Assembly: GCA_963210315.1 (NCBI GenBank)
Contig: OY723288.1
Location: forward strand, 1,054,001 to 1,118,000
Direction of reading: 5' to 3'
DNA length: 64,000 nucleotides
Source of the DNA: Rhynchopus euleeides
Taxonomy: Eukaryota; Euglenozoa; Diplonemea; Diplonemida; Diplonemidae
The translations under genes and the position numbers were made by a program. The number at the start of each line of letters is the position of its first letter. Positions within the stretch are counted from its first letter, which is position 1. Of the stretch, positions 21,456 to 31,990 are shown in pieces. Below the pieces are notes generated by a model. The model was not told the DNA's origin. It ran no database searches and saw only the letters and a list, made by a program, of their open reading frames with translations.

Positions 21456-22639
21456 CAGGGCTGTTCCTAACTGGGGGGCTTGTTCCCCACTTTCAGGATT
21501 CCGAACTTTTTTTCTAAGAATTTTTGTAAGGGGAAAAAAGTTTTTTTCTAAGAATTTTGTTAGGGGAATTTTTTTCTAAGGTTGTTTCGCAGAGGAAAAA
21601 ACTTTTTCTAAGTTTTCCCCAGTCGACAGGGTGCGCACAAGGATGGAAGGGAAGTCTGTCCCACGTACCGTTCGCCTTGCTGGCCAACTGGAGAGCCAGA
21701 CGTTCACTACCGTGGCCTCCGGCGGCTGGGGGGCTCCGCCCCCCAGACCCCCCTGTGGCGTACGTCTCGTACTCAAGTCCTTCGAATCCCATCAAGTCGG
21801 GGTCCAACCACTCCAGTCGCCTCTGAGGACGCAGCCAACTCGCACAGAATCTGTACGCCCACACGAACAGATGTTCGCTACCGTGGCCTCCGGCGGCTGG
21901 GGGGCTCACGCCCGCCCCCCAGACCCCCCATGTAGCGTGTGCCCGTCCATCTATCTCACTTCCCCGGGTCAGCGCCGCATCCATGAAGCGCTTCTTCGAA
22001 GCCTGACTGACATCGGACAGGAGGTCGGGCTTCCCCACCTGGGAAGTACACTTGCCGCGTTCGCGACATGCGTGACACGCGACACGCTACCTGAAACGTG
22101 AGTGTGCCTTGCTAACACGGGCATTTCAACGGTCTGCCGACGACCGTTCCCCAAACCCGTAAACCAGCAGTTTTGGAAAATCGGAGAGATCACCCTGCGC
22201 TGAATATGGTGCGCACCACTGCAAAATCCCCGGGAGCTTTTGGGCTTTCAGACCTGAAGGGGCCAGCAGGTGGGTGGCGTCGGGGGCAGCTTTGTAACTG
22301 TCCTCCAGCTGCTGGCATGTCCAGCCCTGCGAGAGTGCCAAGGTGTATTGAGTCCCTGCGGAGCACAACCCCCGATGAGAACGAGTGCCAGATGATCCTC
22401 ATTCATTTTCAGCTGTAACGCGCATGAGGGGCACTCTCTGCCGCAAGCATCTCTGGGCATCACTCGAGAGCTGTCAATGATGACGCGGAGAGAAATCAGA
22501 GAAAAAGTCCCGCCTGACGGGCACGCGCCTGGAAACTGTGGGGGGGCGAGCAAAAATTCCCTTGTAAAAATTCTTAGAAAAAACCTGGTTCCCCGACCCA
22601 AAAAACCTGGAAAAAGGGCTCGTTCCCCGCCCAGGCCTG
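21456..22639 (+). mobile_element. hAT element D2, internally deleted relative of D1 (1,184 bp)
   Basis: The left end cagggctgttcctaactg and right end ccgcccaggcctg match the complete element D1. Perfect 8-bp target duplications atcgcaac lie at 21448-21455 and 22640-22647. Its subterminal sequences match the corresponding parts of D1. Between them it keeps a remnant of the 5' coding region (about 22200-22415, equivalent to D1 49059-49275) followed by a jump to a piece equivalent to D1 52378-52460. It has also gained 21700-21935, which holds two copies of the GC hairpin module and is related to element E. It cannot encode a functional transposase. Confidence 0.9.
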
Positions 22640-22762
22640 ATCGCAACAAAGAAAAAATCCCCCCCGCGGCGCCCTGGCGGGAAGCCGACAGACTTGGTTG
22701 CAAAAGCTGTTGATTTATTTGTTTAGAAACCCCCCCCCCCCCCCCTCCCCTCTCTCCCCGGA

Positions 22763-23423
22763 CAGGCATGTCGCTAAGCGTCGACCGTCGACCCAGTGAT
22801 TTTGGGTTTCCCCCCCCCCATAAAAAAGCGTCGACCCAGCGTCGACCCAGTGGACTGGGTTGACGCTTGGTCGAGGCTTGGAGCGTCGACCCAGTGGAAC
22901 TGGGTTGCCATTCAAGCCTGGACCAAGCGTCAACCCATTTATTACACTGGGTCGACGCTCACCAAGCGTCGACCAAGCGTCAACCCACTTTCACTGGGTC
23001 GACGTCGAAGAGAGTATGGGTTTGCAGGAACAGATGCTCACTACCGTGGCCTCCGGCGGCTGGGGGGCTCTGCCCCCCAGACCCCCCATCTCGCGTGCCC
23101 GTCTCGTAACCAAGTCCTTGCGCTTTGACGGCCGTGGCATATCAGGGGGCAGCGTCGAAATCATGGTCCCGAAAGCCATTTTTTGGTTTCCTCCGGCACC
23201 CGACGGCGCGAGCGGGAGAGGAACCACGGAAGGAACCCAGCGCCTCACACCGTGCCCACCTAGTGGTCCACCGGTGGGAAAATTTGGCGACAACACGAGC
23301 GCGCGCGAAGCGCGCGCGAGAAAAATTGACCCCTAGTGTTTTCCCCCCTGATCCCCCCCCCCCCCCAAAACAGGAGCGTCAACCCACCAAATCTCCAAAA
23401 TCGAAAAGTTAGCGACAGGCCTG
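22763..23423 (+). mobile_element. hAT-like non-autonomous element E2 (661 bp)
   Basis: The ends caggcatgtcgctaa (22763) and ttagcgacaggcctg (23423) match at 14 of 15 positions. The flanks share ctccccgga (22754-22762 and 23424-23432), one base more than the usual hAT 8 bp. The left third is packed with direct and inverted copies of a motif around gcgtcgacccagtg (22775-23012). The right part matches window bases 155-547 and includes a hairpin module (23030-23086) and a GC hairpin (23297-23320). No transposase is visible. Confidence 0.82.
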
Positions 23424-23842
23424 CTCCCCGGACGGCGGAAGCGGCGCGAGGGGAGCGGGGGTGTTGTGCGTGGGCGTGTCGCAAGAAGGACCTTACACGG
23501 TGGGATCTTGTAAATTTTACATGTATAACTACAAGTATATACATGTATTATACATGTATAATACTTGCATGTCAACTATTATACATGTATAATACATGTA
23601 TATGCCTGAAATATACATGTAAAATACATGTATATCAAGTAAAAATACAAGTATAATACTTGCATGTCAACTATTATACATGTAAAATACATGTATATGC
23701 CTGAAATATACATGTAAAATACATGTATATCAAGTAAAAATACATGTATAATAGTTGACATGCAAGTATTATACTTGTATTTTTACTTGATATACATGTA
23801 TTTTACATGTATATTTCAGGCATATACCGTAAACGGAAAAAG

Positions 23843-23910
23843 GGTGGACCGTAAAAATGTTCCAAGTTCCCAAAAAAAGGCCAAACGTTCCATCTTTTTT
23901 ACGGTCCACC
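23843..23910. repeat. Hairpin repeat G1 inside element F
   Basis: A 68-bp foldback starting ggtggaccgtaaaa and ending ttttacggtccacc, with ttccaagttcc in the loop. It is closely related to G2 at 24531-24597. Confidence 0.7.
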
Positions 23911-24530
23911 ATTTATTGGGACTGAATATGGAAAAGACAATGTGTTTTTCGCCCGCGGGCTGGTGGGTTGCGGGGCGCGGACTGCGGCCTCCACGCCGCA
24001 GACTCCCGCACGTAGGCCTCCCGACCTCCCAGCTTTGGACCCTCCCTCCACCACCGCAACCAACACCAGCAAGAGAAGCAAGTCCTCCCTGCGTGTGGAA
24101 AGGGCACGATCACCACCACTCACCTCGAGACTCACCCACCACCACACCTCGAGAAGTGTAGTACCATGCAAGGAGCGTTCCGGTAGAAGTAAAAGTAGAA
24201 GTAAAAGTAGAACCTGCTGCACGAGCCCACAAAAGCAGCCACAGTACGGCAGGGCGCGCAGACAGAAGCTGAGACCACCGGGCTCCCTCCAGATGTAAAT
24301 TCGTGAATCAGTGCCCGGAAAATTCAGGGAAATCGTACTCCTTTAGTGTAGTACACCCTGCAGTAACTGTGGGAGAACAGTTCCCGGACGATGGTGAGCG
24401 CACACTCTGTGTTGAGGCCCTGTGGTGTTAATCCTGCAGCTTCAGTCGTGCGATTTCCTTGGTTCCTTCGCGACTTCGTCGAAGGAATTCGTAAAAAAAC
24501 CGCCAAGTCCACTATCCCAACCGTAAAATA

Positions 24531-24597
24531 GGTGGACCGTAAAAATGTTCCAAGTTCCGGAAAAATCCCATTTGTTCCATCTTTTTTACGGTCCACC
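24531..24597. repeat. Hairpin repeat G2 inside element F
   Basis: A second copy of the ggtggaccgtaaaa foldback, followed by two further degenerate copies of the accgta motif up to the right-hand acatgtat array. Confidence 0.7.
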
Positions 24598-24750
24598 TAT
24601 AGTACGGTTCACCTTTATTACGGTCCACAATATTTCCGTTTACGGTACATGTATTATACATGTATAATAGTTGACATGCAAGTATTATACATGTATAATA
24701 CATGTATATACTTGTAGTTATACATGTAAAATTTACAAGATCCCACCGTG

Positions 24751-25893
24751 TCTGCAAATTTGTGAAAATACAACAAAACGCGGAGAAGGGGGGAGGGGGG
24801 GGTGGGTGGGTGGATGCTGACCTTCGCTCAGAAGCGCAGTCAAATCACGAGGAAAATTGAGCTGTGTGGCGTTGGGCGGGGGAAGGCAAGATTGGGGGAG
24901 GGGGGGGGGCAGCCATATGTGTTCTGTCTGGGTGATAGCTTGCATCACCACCCACCCTCCCCCCGCATCCGATTCTGAGGGGGGGGGGCGGGGCGGGGCG
25001 GGGTCCACACAACACACCTACACACAGCTCATTCCCTCTGCACTTCTGAGCGGAGTACCACTGCCCTCCCCCCTTTTCCCCCCTTCCCGCTCTCGTCTTT
25101 CTTCCACCCCCCCACCCACCCAACCTTTGCCTCTCTGCGTGCCGTGCGAAAGGGCCTGCTCCAACACCCCCTCCCCCCTCCCCAGTAACAACCATCGCAC
25201 GATCGCACGTAGCAGGACAAACAAAGGTTCCCCCCCCCCTCCCCCACGTGTGGATTTTTAATACCGTGGAACAATCAATTCTACATTCTACTCTTTTCCC
25301 CCCCTCCCCAGCCTCTTCTTCGTCCTTGTTCCAAGTGCCCGTGTCTGTCTTCAGACATGTGTGGCATGCGTGCGTTCTGCAGAACACCGATATGTTGTTA
25401 GACAGAATGTGCGACCTTCTCAGCATCGGCTGGGCTGCAGGCATCTTGCGTGTGTGGCTCCCCTATCAACTAGAGGCGGGGGGGGAGGGTGGTGGTAGTG
25501 GTGGCGGGGGGGCAGTAGGTGGCTCTCTCTCCCAACAGCAGAGAGAGAGGGGGGGGGGGTGTCAGCCGCCAGCGGTTGTTATCCTACCTTTCAGGTTCCG
25601 TGGAGTGGAGTGGAGTGGAGTGGCGTCAGATGGCGTCGCACATCGCCCTCCGCCCCCGCCCCCCCCCCCCCCCTCCCCACTTCCCTTCAACTTTGCCTTG
25701 CCATGCCTTGTCCATCTTGGGGTTTGGCGCGCAAGACAAATCATAGCCTTGCCAGCAATCCTCCCCTCTCCTCCCTCCACCTCAGGGACACCTCCGCTCA
25801 CTGCACTGTAACCCAACACAGGAGGTCTCTTGCTGGGACACAGGGGGGGTTTTTTTTTCATCGGCTCGCCGTGGCGGTTGTCTTTTCTGTGCC
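24751..25893. other. Intergenic, low complexity
   Basis: No gene seen. It contains long poly-G and poly-C tracts, a GGTGG-rich stretch near 25480-25515 and a tandem gtggag run near 25601-25622. The stretch taacccaacacag ending near 25821 may be the trans-splice acceptor of the RING gene. Confidence 0.55.
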
Positions 25894-27186
25894 ATGCCTG
25901 GCGATGCAGGGCCGAGGCGTGGCGTGTATCTGGGGACCTCCATGACCCAGAGCGAAGCCATCGGCAGTGACGACACCGAGGCGTCGCATGACGCGACGAA
26001 GGTGGGCAACCTCAGCCTGCACAGTGTCCCTCCTCCTCTCGAGCGGAAGACGAGCATAGTGCAGATCCCGCTGAACGGGTCCTGCCGGAGCTTCGTCATT
26101 GAAGAGAAGAGTGAGATCGAGAACAACGTGGAGCTGAAGAAGATGCTGCAGCAGGCACTGCTCAACGCCACCAGGGGCAGCTTCGGCACCGACCTCGATG
26201 ACGAGCAGGAGGAGTGCCCCATCTGCTATGAGGAGATCGAGGGCAACGACGGGTTCCTCACTTCATGCCAGCCCCGCGCCCACAAGTACCACTACATCTG
26301 CATGTTCCGCTACCTCCGGTTCAGCAGCGTCTACAAATGCCCCTTCTGCAACAGCGACATCACGCACATCACGCCGCTGTCAAGCCATAACAAGCTCACA
26401 AAGGAGCAGCTCATCGAGCTGCTTATGAGCGGGCCGACAGATATTTCCTTTGTGCATCCGATGTTCTTTGCTTCGAAGGAGGATGCGGTGCCGCTGAGCA
26501 GGCAGGTCACCCCCGCACCCTCGTCGGACGGTGGCAGCCAAGACGGGCGTGCGGGGCCCACGACACCAACGCCGGCGGCGAAGCGTCCGGCTGTCATTCT
26601 GCAGGAGGTGGTGCAGCTCCCAGCCACCTTCATGGATGGGTATCAGGCTGGCGGCACGGATCCCCCATCGTTTGAAGGCACGAAGGGGTGTCTGCCCCAG
26701 GGGTTGCGTGCGGGCGAGGTGGCGGGGGACATCGCGCTGCCCGAGGTGGTAGTGCAGCTGGTTGACCAGGACAGGGAGCCCATCCCCTGCGGGGTGTCGT
26801 ATGAGGTCCGCTGCGACGTGACATGCCTCAACAAGAAGGTGAAGATAGTCGCAGGGAACACCGAGCTGGTCGACAAGGCCTCGGGGCGGTTCAGCTTTAA
26901 GAACCTGCTGCTGCGGCCTGTCGCGGAAGGGTTCTCCTATTTCGACATGTCGGTAACCCTCGAGTTCCAGGTGGTGTGCAGCTCCGAAGGTGACGTGGAG
27001 CTTGCGTGTGACGGGGCGAAGCTCTACGGCAGGATGTACTTTGTCAAGCGCACGCCCAAGCCTGCGCCAAAGGCGGTGAAGAAGGCACCCGCCCCTGCGA
27101 AGAGGAACAGCCAGAAGCGCCAGCCGATCAGCACCAACCAGGGGAAGCGAACCTCCGGCGGCTGCTGCGGCGGGTTCTTCAGCTAA
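25894..27186 (+). CDS. RING-H2 finger protein (430 aa), probable E3 ubiquitin ligase
   Basis: The RING is at residues 108-152 with ligands C108, C111, C125, H130, H133, C136, C149 and C152, i.e. the C3H2C3 pattern (CPICYEE at one end, KCPFC at the other). This normally recruits an E2 enzyme. The region before it is polar with a short helix. After the ring are a Pro/Ser/Thr linker and, from about 290 to 385, a beta-rich segment (VVVQLVDQDREPIPCGVSYE, FSFKNLLLRPV) that could be an immunoglobulin-like or filamin-like sandwich. The tail is Lys/Pro-rich and ends CCGGFFS; the cysteine pair near the end could be palmitoylated. Substrate unknown. Intronless. The ATG at 25894 is the first after the likely acceptor. 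Confidence 0.82.
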   Translation: MPGDAGPRRGVYLGTSMTQSEAIGSDDTEASHDATKVGNLSLHSVPPPLERKTSIVQIPLNGSCRSFVIEEKSEIENNVELKKMLQQALLNATRGSFGTDLDDEQEECPICYEEIEGNDGFLTSCQPRAHKYHYICMFRYLRFSSVYKCPFCNSDITHITPLSSHNKLTKEQLIELLMSGPTDISFVHPMFFASKEDAVPLSRQVTPAPSSDGGSQDGRAGPTTPTPAAKRPAVILQEVVQLPATFMDGYQAGGTDPPSFEGTKGCLPQGLRAGEVAGDIALPEVVVQLVDQDREPIPCGVSYEVRCDVTCLNKKVKIVAGNTELVDKASGRFSFKNLLLRPVAEGFSYFDMSVTLEFQVVCSSEGDVELACDGAKLYGRMYFVKRTPKPAPKAVKKAPAPAKRNSQKRQPISTNQGKRTSGGCCGGFFS

Positions 27187-29486
27187 GAAGACTGGGGGGA
27201 CGGGGAGGGTCATGCGGCGCGAACTCGGGGTGTCCCGATGCCACCCCCTCCCCCCCTCCCACCACCGCACCCCCCATACCTCGGGGGTGTGTTTGCTCCG
27301 ATGTTGCAGGGGTGGGGTGTGGGGTTGGAGGCCATGCGTCTTGGATGCCACCCTTCATGGTGGGGCAGCCTGTGTGTGGTGCACAACACAGTGGGGCGTC
27401 TTCGCTCTGTGTTCGACTGTGTCAGTTTGACTCATTTTCTGCACTTCTGAGTGAAGTCCCCCCCAGTAGAGTTATTGGTGGGCACACCTGTGTGATTCTT
27501 CTTTGGAGATAAGTCAGATAGCACTGCGGCATGCATTTCTCTTGATGCGATGCCCACTGCAGTGTACGCCACCCTTCAGTGCCTCACTGTTCGTGTGTGG
27601 TTTGACTATTGCCACGGTGCCATCAGCCATGTGCGTGGAGAGTCATCTCCAAGGGAGTTCTGTCACTCCGCACAAACAACAGCTGACTCGTCAGTGCCTC
27701 CAACACTCGGTGTTGTCCACACCTGAGGTGCGTCCAGTCGGTGTGTTTGTTAGATGTAGAAGGGGTGGATATGCTGCAGGCCGTGATGTATTTCATGCCA
27801 CCCGGTGCTGTTTTGCTTGTCGGGGGATAGGAGGGGGTGGAGGGAGTGGTGTTGTTATCGGGGGGTCATGTGTGTGGTGCCGTCTGGGTCTCGACTCAGC
27901 CTTCAGGCCTTTCGCCACTGTTTGATGGGGCGTGCCCAGCACAGTTCTGATCCTGCTTGCGCAGAGGCCTCGGGCAAAACAGCGATTTTCTTCACTTTCA
28001 CCCGCAGGCAGCAACGGAGCCGCGAGCCGTTGCGGCCAGATGGTGTGTCGCTCTGTTGTGTCCTCGATTTACCCGGAAGCAGAAGTCTTTCCTCTGCCAC
28101 GGCCACGCATGGGGAAGGGTGTGTGTGAGGGTGCTGCGTGTTGTGAACGCAGCTTTGGAGGTTTTAATCTTGTGTCGGGATGATGGCTTGATTTGCCCAT
28201 TTCGTTCTCTCTTCTTTTTTGACGCACAGGGGAAAATCGTCTCGCATTTCTTCCCGCCACGTCAGCGAAAGAGCCAGTGGGAGCACGGCGCGCGCAGCGT
28301 GTTTTGACACAGCGACAGAAAATCGCCTCTTCACGTCAACACCCCCTTCCGCAGGGGCCACAGCACACTGCCGCCCGTGCGCACACAAACAAAACCCTGG
28401 CTCTTTACGCCCGCTCTCCCACCCCACCCACTCGGGAGGGTCGACCCCCTCGATTGTATCTTACGTTCTCTACACGCCGCCCTATTCGTCATGGGCCCAC
28501 GATGCAACAAGCCATCTGTGAAAAGACATTGGACCCCGTCTGGGGCTCTGGCCTGAGGTGCAGCGATTTCCCTCCCCTGAAACGGAAACCTGTTCTTTTT
28601 TTTTGTGATGCCACCAGCGATGCCGATCTTCTAGTCTGTTGCTATTCACGCGCGCATCGCTGCCGTCGTCGTGGGAAGCCAGCCACATACAGTTTCCGCA
28701 TTGCACCGCATTTCTTTTCTGCTGTTGTGATCCGAAAAATCTCACACGGTTGAAAAATGCATGCTGTGTAAATGGCTGCTCCTCCTCTCCGCCAGTGATT
28801 CGCCTCCAGATCGATCACACGCGGCGGGAAGGAACTGTGGGGCTGCTGGTGGTGTCAAGGCGGGAGCCCAGGAAGGATAAATCAGTGTCGCAAGTTGCTG
28901 GCGGCTTGCATACCGGGACAAACCACAGGCACAGGCCTATGTCTATGTCACGAACACTCCGCCCGGCTGGCGGGGTTCATGCCACCCGCCTGCGCACAGC
29001 GAACCCCCCTGCGTGCTTTGTTTTTTTTCCGTTCCTCTGTGAGTAGCTGGTTATCGCGATCGACAACAACACGCCCCCCGCCCACCCCTTTCTTCACATT
29101 GCTAGAGGGTGTCGGGGTGACCTTCACCTTTGACAGTCAACACCCCCTCCCTTCTTCGGCACTTCTCCTCCTATTCAGATATTCACCACACAGCTTCCGG
29201 AGAATTACTCCCTGATCGAGTTGTATTGCGGGCGCCGTTCCTTCCGTTCAGTCTTACGTATTCGTTTCCGTCGTATCTGTAGCCTCGCTTGTAAGAGCAC
29301 ATATCACTCGCCCTTTTGGTGCACCACTGTCTGCCTGGCATCGCTGAGCCCCCCCTGCCTGCGTGGCTGCGTGGGTAGGGGGGGGCGGGGGGAGGGTTGT
29401 GATGTGTTGTCTTTCTCTCCCCGAAAAACCTATGCCCTGGGAGAAATTCACCCATGTATGTTCAGCAGAACATTTTTGCTGCTGGT
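27187..29486. other. Intergenic, 2.3 kb
   Basis: I see no convincing gene on either strand; frames are short and change without codon bias. No terminal repeats or RNA genes recognised. Confidence 0.5.
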
Positions 29487-29875
29487 ATACACGGTGCGCT
29501 AGTGTTGGCAACCACTAGTGGAGTCGACAACTGAAACCTCGACAACTGACTGGGTTGTTGACGACAAGTGCCAGTTGTCGACTCGACAACTGGCACTTGT
29601 CGAGTCGACAACTGGCACTTGTCGACTCGACAACTCTATACACTGTACTGCAGGAAGAACGCCCAAGTATGAAGGGGAAAACGCACAGTTGGGTGTGTGC
29701 TTGGGATATGAGGTGTGGTGGCATATCAGCGCTGGACTTTGTTGCGAATTTCCTTGTGCCGTTTCTCCCTCCCACAACCCACATCACCAGGGTCTTGCAA
29801 GCCCTGACCAGATTACCTCCATTGTTGAATAGATACACACACGCCAACAGACACACACACACACAGCTATCAATC

Positions 29876-30955
29876 ATGCCTGCCTCTGCCAAAACCACGG
29901 CGAAGAGAAGCAGAACGGAGGAAACCGCCCCGAGCTCGGCCCCCCCGACGAAGCAGCCCGCCACTCAGCCGGGCTTTATTCAACTTTTTGTTGAATACTA
30001 CGTCGAGCCGGAGGAGGGGGGGCGGCTGTCGAACACAGCCCTGAAGGCACTGATCGGGAAGATCACGGGCAAGCCCATAAAGGGCAACGACGGGACCGTG
30101 AGCGCGGCGATGGGGGCCAGGTACAAGGAGTACCAGGGGGGGACGGTGTCGGAGAAGTCGGCGAAGGAGGCGCAGCTGGAGAGGTACTCCATCCGCACCA
30201 AGGGGGGGACGGATACGGAGTTCATTGGTGTGAGGATCACACCATCTCCATCAGCCTCCGCCAAGTCCAAGGCGAAACTGGAGCAGATGCAGAAGCTGCA
30301 CCCGCACGCCGCCCTCACCTCGGGCGTAAAGATGTCCCGGCTCTATGCCGCAGAGGTGAAGCTGGCTGCCCCCCAGAAGACGAAGGCATCCTCGAAGGCA
30401 GACAAGATCTTTCCTCAATACTCAGGAAGGAAGAGAGACGTGTCGTCGTTGCAGGGAGCAGCCAACACCTTTGCTCCAAGAACCGTCGGGGGATTCTACG
30501 AGTTCATCGTGGAATCTGGGCTGTCGACGGTACAGAAGGTGACCCAGAATGGGCACATTCTGCGCCTCACCCTGCGGAGGCTGCGCGCAACGCAGGACTT
30601 GGAGGCGAAGGAGTACGAGGTGGACCTGCACATCCCCTCCAAGTACCTGCTGGACCCGGGTCACGCTGCGCAGGTCAAGGACCGTGAGGGGATCGTCGTT
30701 GTGAGGCAGCTGCTGGTGGATTCTGGCGGCGAACAGTCGATACAGGCAACGACTGACACCGGCAAGTTTACAGACTTGCTGGATGGCGACGAAGATGAAG
30801 AAGAGGAACTGGACGATGAGGCAAGTGAGACTGCCCCCCCACCTAGCCCAAGCCAATCTAACTCAGGCCCAACGCAGGTGGATTGCACACACACACCACA
30901 GGAGAGCCGGGTGGGAATGGTTCCGAAGAGACAATGCAAGATGAAATGTCCTTGA
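29876..30955 (+). CDS. Transposon H protein 1, unknown function (359 aa as read)
   Basis: The ATG at 29876 follows an AG (acacacacag, ends 29866). The N-terminus has a basic AKRSRTEE stretch typical of nuclear localisation signals. Two moderately conserved-looking domains follow (FIQLFVEYYVEPEEGGR to FIGVRI, and GGFYEFIVESGL to VVVRQLLVDSGGE). A very acidic tract (DGDEDEEEELDDEASE) and a Pro/Ser tail end the protein. The frame appears to pass into protein 2 near 30878: a GT at 30878 and an in-frame AG at 30930 would define a 53-nt intron, giving one 669-aa protein. Without splicing the protein ends at 30955. No family is recognised. Confidence 0.6.
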   Translation: MPASAKTTAKRSRTEETAPSSAPPTKQPATQPGFIQLFVEYYVEPEEGGRLSNTALKALIGKITGKPIKGNDGTVSAAMGARYKEYQGGTVSEKSAKEAQLERYSIRTKGGTDTEFIGVRITPSPSASAKSKAKLEQMQKLHPHAALTSGVKMSRLYAAEVKLAAPQKTKASSKADKIFPQYSGRKRDVSSLQGAANTFAPRTVGGFYEFIVESGLSTVQKVTQNGHILRLTLRRLRATQDLEAKEYEVDLHIPSKYLLDPGHAAQVKDREGIVVVRQLLVDSGGEQSIQATTDTGKFTDLLDGDEDEEEELDDEASETAPPPSPSQSNSGPTQVDCTHTPQESRVGMVPKRQCKMKCP

Positions 30956-31990
30956 TGGCTGAGGGTATTCGCAGGTCACGATTTGTGGCAGGGACGTCCA
31001 TCCGGAAGTGCGGTGAAATCTCGAAATGCATTCGAGAGACGTTTCGGGAGCACGGGAAGGCGCCTGAGAGGCACGGGCTCTCCCCGGCGACGGTGAGGAA
31101 GCATGAAGAGCACCTCCAGAGAGTGGTCGAGGCAAGGAGGGGTAGTTTGCTCAAAACTCTCGAGCACATTGTCGAAACACACCTGCATCGCATCGACATG
31201 GAACACCCTCGTGTTGTCCTGACTGCTGATGGCTATAACCCGGGCAGCAGGGACCTCACAGCCAGGATCCGCTTAGCTGCAGGTATTGCTCTAAGCTTTG
31301 GAAGCTGGCAACGGTCGAAGCAAGATCTACTCAGCCTGTGCCTCGGAAAGGACTATGGAGCGCGACCTCATTCTTTTCGAGATCCAACAACTTCAAAGTT
31401 GGGGCGAGAATGGGCTTTGGGGGGGTTCAGGACATACTCCGAAGTTAATGACCGCCGTTGGGGCATTCAATGTGTGTTCATGTGTTGTTGCGGGCAGCTG
31501 GGAAAAGGCAACAGGATCTCTCTACCGAAGACTTGAGTCTGCTGGGCTGGCGGACCACGTCAAAGAGAGAGGTCAGAGCGGGTGTGTCTTTTGGATTGAT
31601 CCGAAAAAACCACCGAAAACCATACTGAACGTGTGTGTGTGTGGCAAGGAACCTTGGGGTGTGCCTCCCACCCCTACTCAAGAAGAAACCCAGTCTCTCC
31701 CGGAGGAGGTTCATGAATTTCGATGCATTATTTGTGACTACTCCTCAGCAAAGAAAACGTCTCTGTTTGCACACTACGATGCAAAGCACAGACCAGGGAG
31801 CAATGTCCCTTGCTCGTCATGCACAATCGAATGCAAAATATGTCACACAACAATAAGATTGAAGGGACAAAGCCAGCACTACCTGGCCCACCACCCCCGC
31901 TCTCTCACAACAAAACGTTGCTTACTTTGCTTTGAGACCTTCCGTAGTGTCCGTGAACGCGATCTCCACATGAAGACTGACCATCCTTGA
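30934..31990 (+). CDS. Transposon H protein 2 with C-terminal C2H2 zinc fingers
   Basis: Two frames join across a 52-nt GT-AG intron (31283-31334, donor gtattgct, acceptor ctactcag) in phase 1, giving 334 aa from the ATG at 30934. The stop (31988-31990) lies at the inner edge of the right inverted repeat. The first half is basic and helical (SIRKCGEISKCIRE, LSPATVRKHEEHLQRVVE), possibly DNA-binding. The last 85 residues hold three C2H2-type fingers: CIICDY...H-x4-H, CKICHT...H-x3-H and CLLCFE...H-x4-H. No DDE, Tyr-recombinase or HUH signature is seen. It may be the element's DNA-binding subunit. Confidence 0.6.

Larger units (their letters stand above)
23496..24750. mobile_element. AT-rich foldback element F with terminal inverted repeats over 100 bp
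   Basis: The outermost 105 or so bases (from cacggtgggatcttgtaaat at 23496, and its reverse complement ending at 24750) are essentially identical. They consist largely of overlapping acatgtat palindromes. The left arm contains a further internal inverted duplication (about 23598-23690 against 23740-23826). Next come hairpins built on ggtggaccgtaaaa (23843-23910 and 24531-24597), and then a GC-rich centre of about 620 bp with no recognised gene. No clear target duplication is seen. Its base composition differs sharply from everything around it. Confidence 0.7.

Noticed and set aside
22754..23432. Element E2 as a Mutator-type insertion because the flanking repeat is 9 bp
   Set aside because: The ends (CAGG) and layout match the other hAT-like families; a ninth identical base next to an 8-bp duplication is expected by chance about one time in four.
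23500..23830. Possible CRISPR array or telomere-like repeat (acatgtat units)
   Set aside because: The units are overlapping palindromes without regular spacers, and the whole is an inverted repeat of a foldback element in a eukaryotic context.
28277..28753. A 158-codon + strand frame in the intergenic region
   Set aside because: Composition is erratic, with no codon bias like the host genes, no recognised motif and no acceptor-start arrangement.
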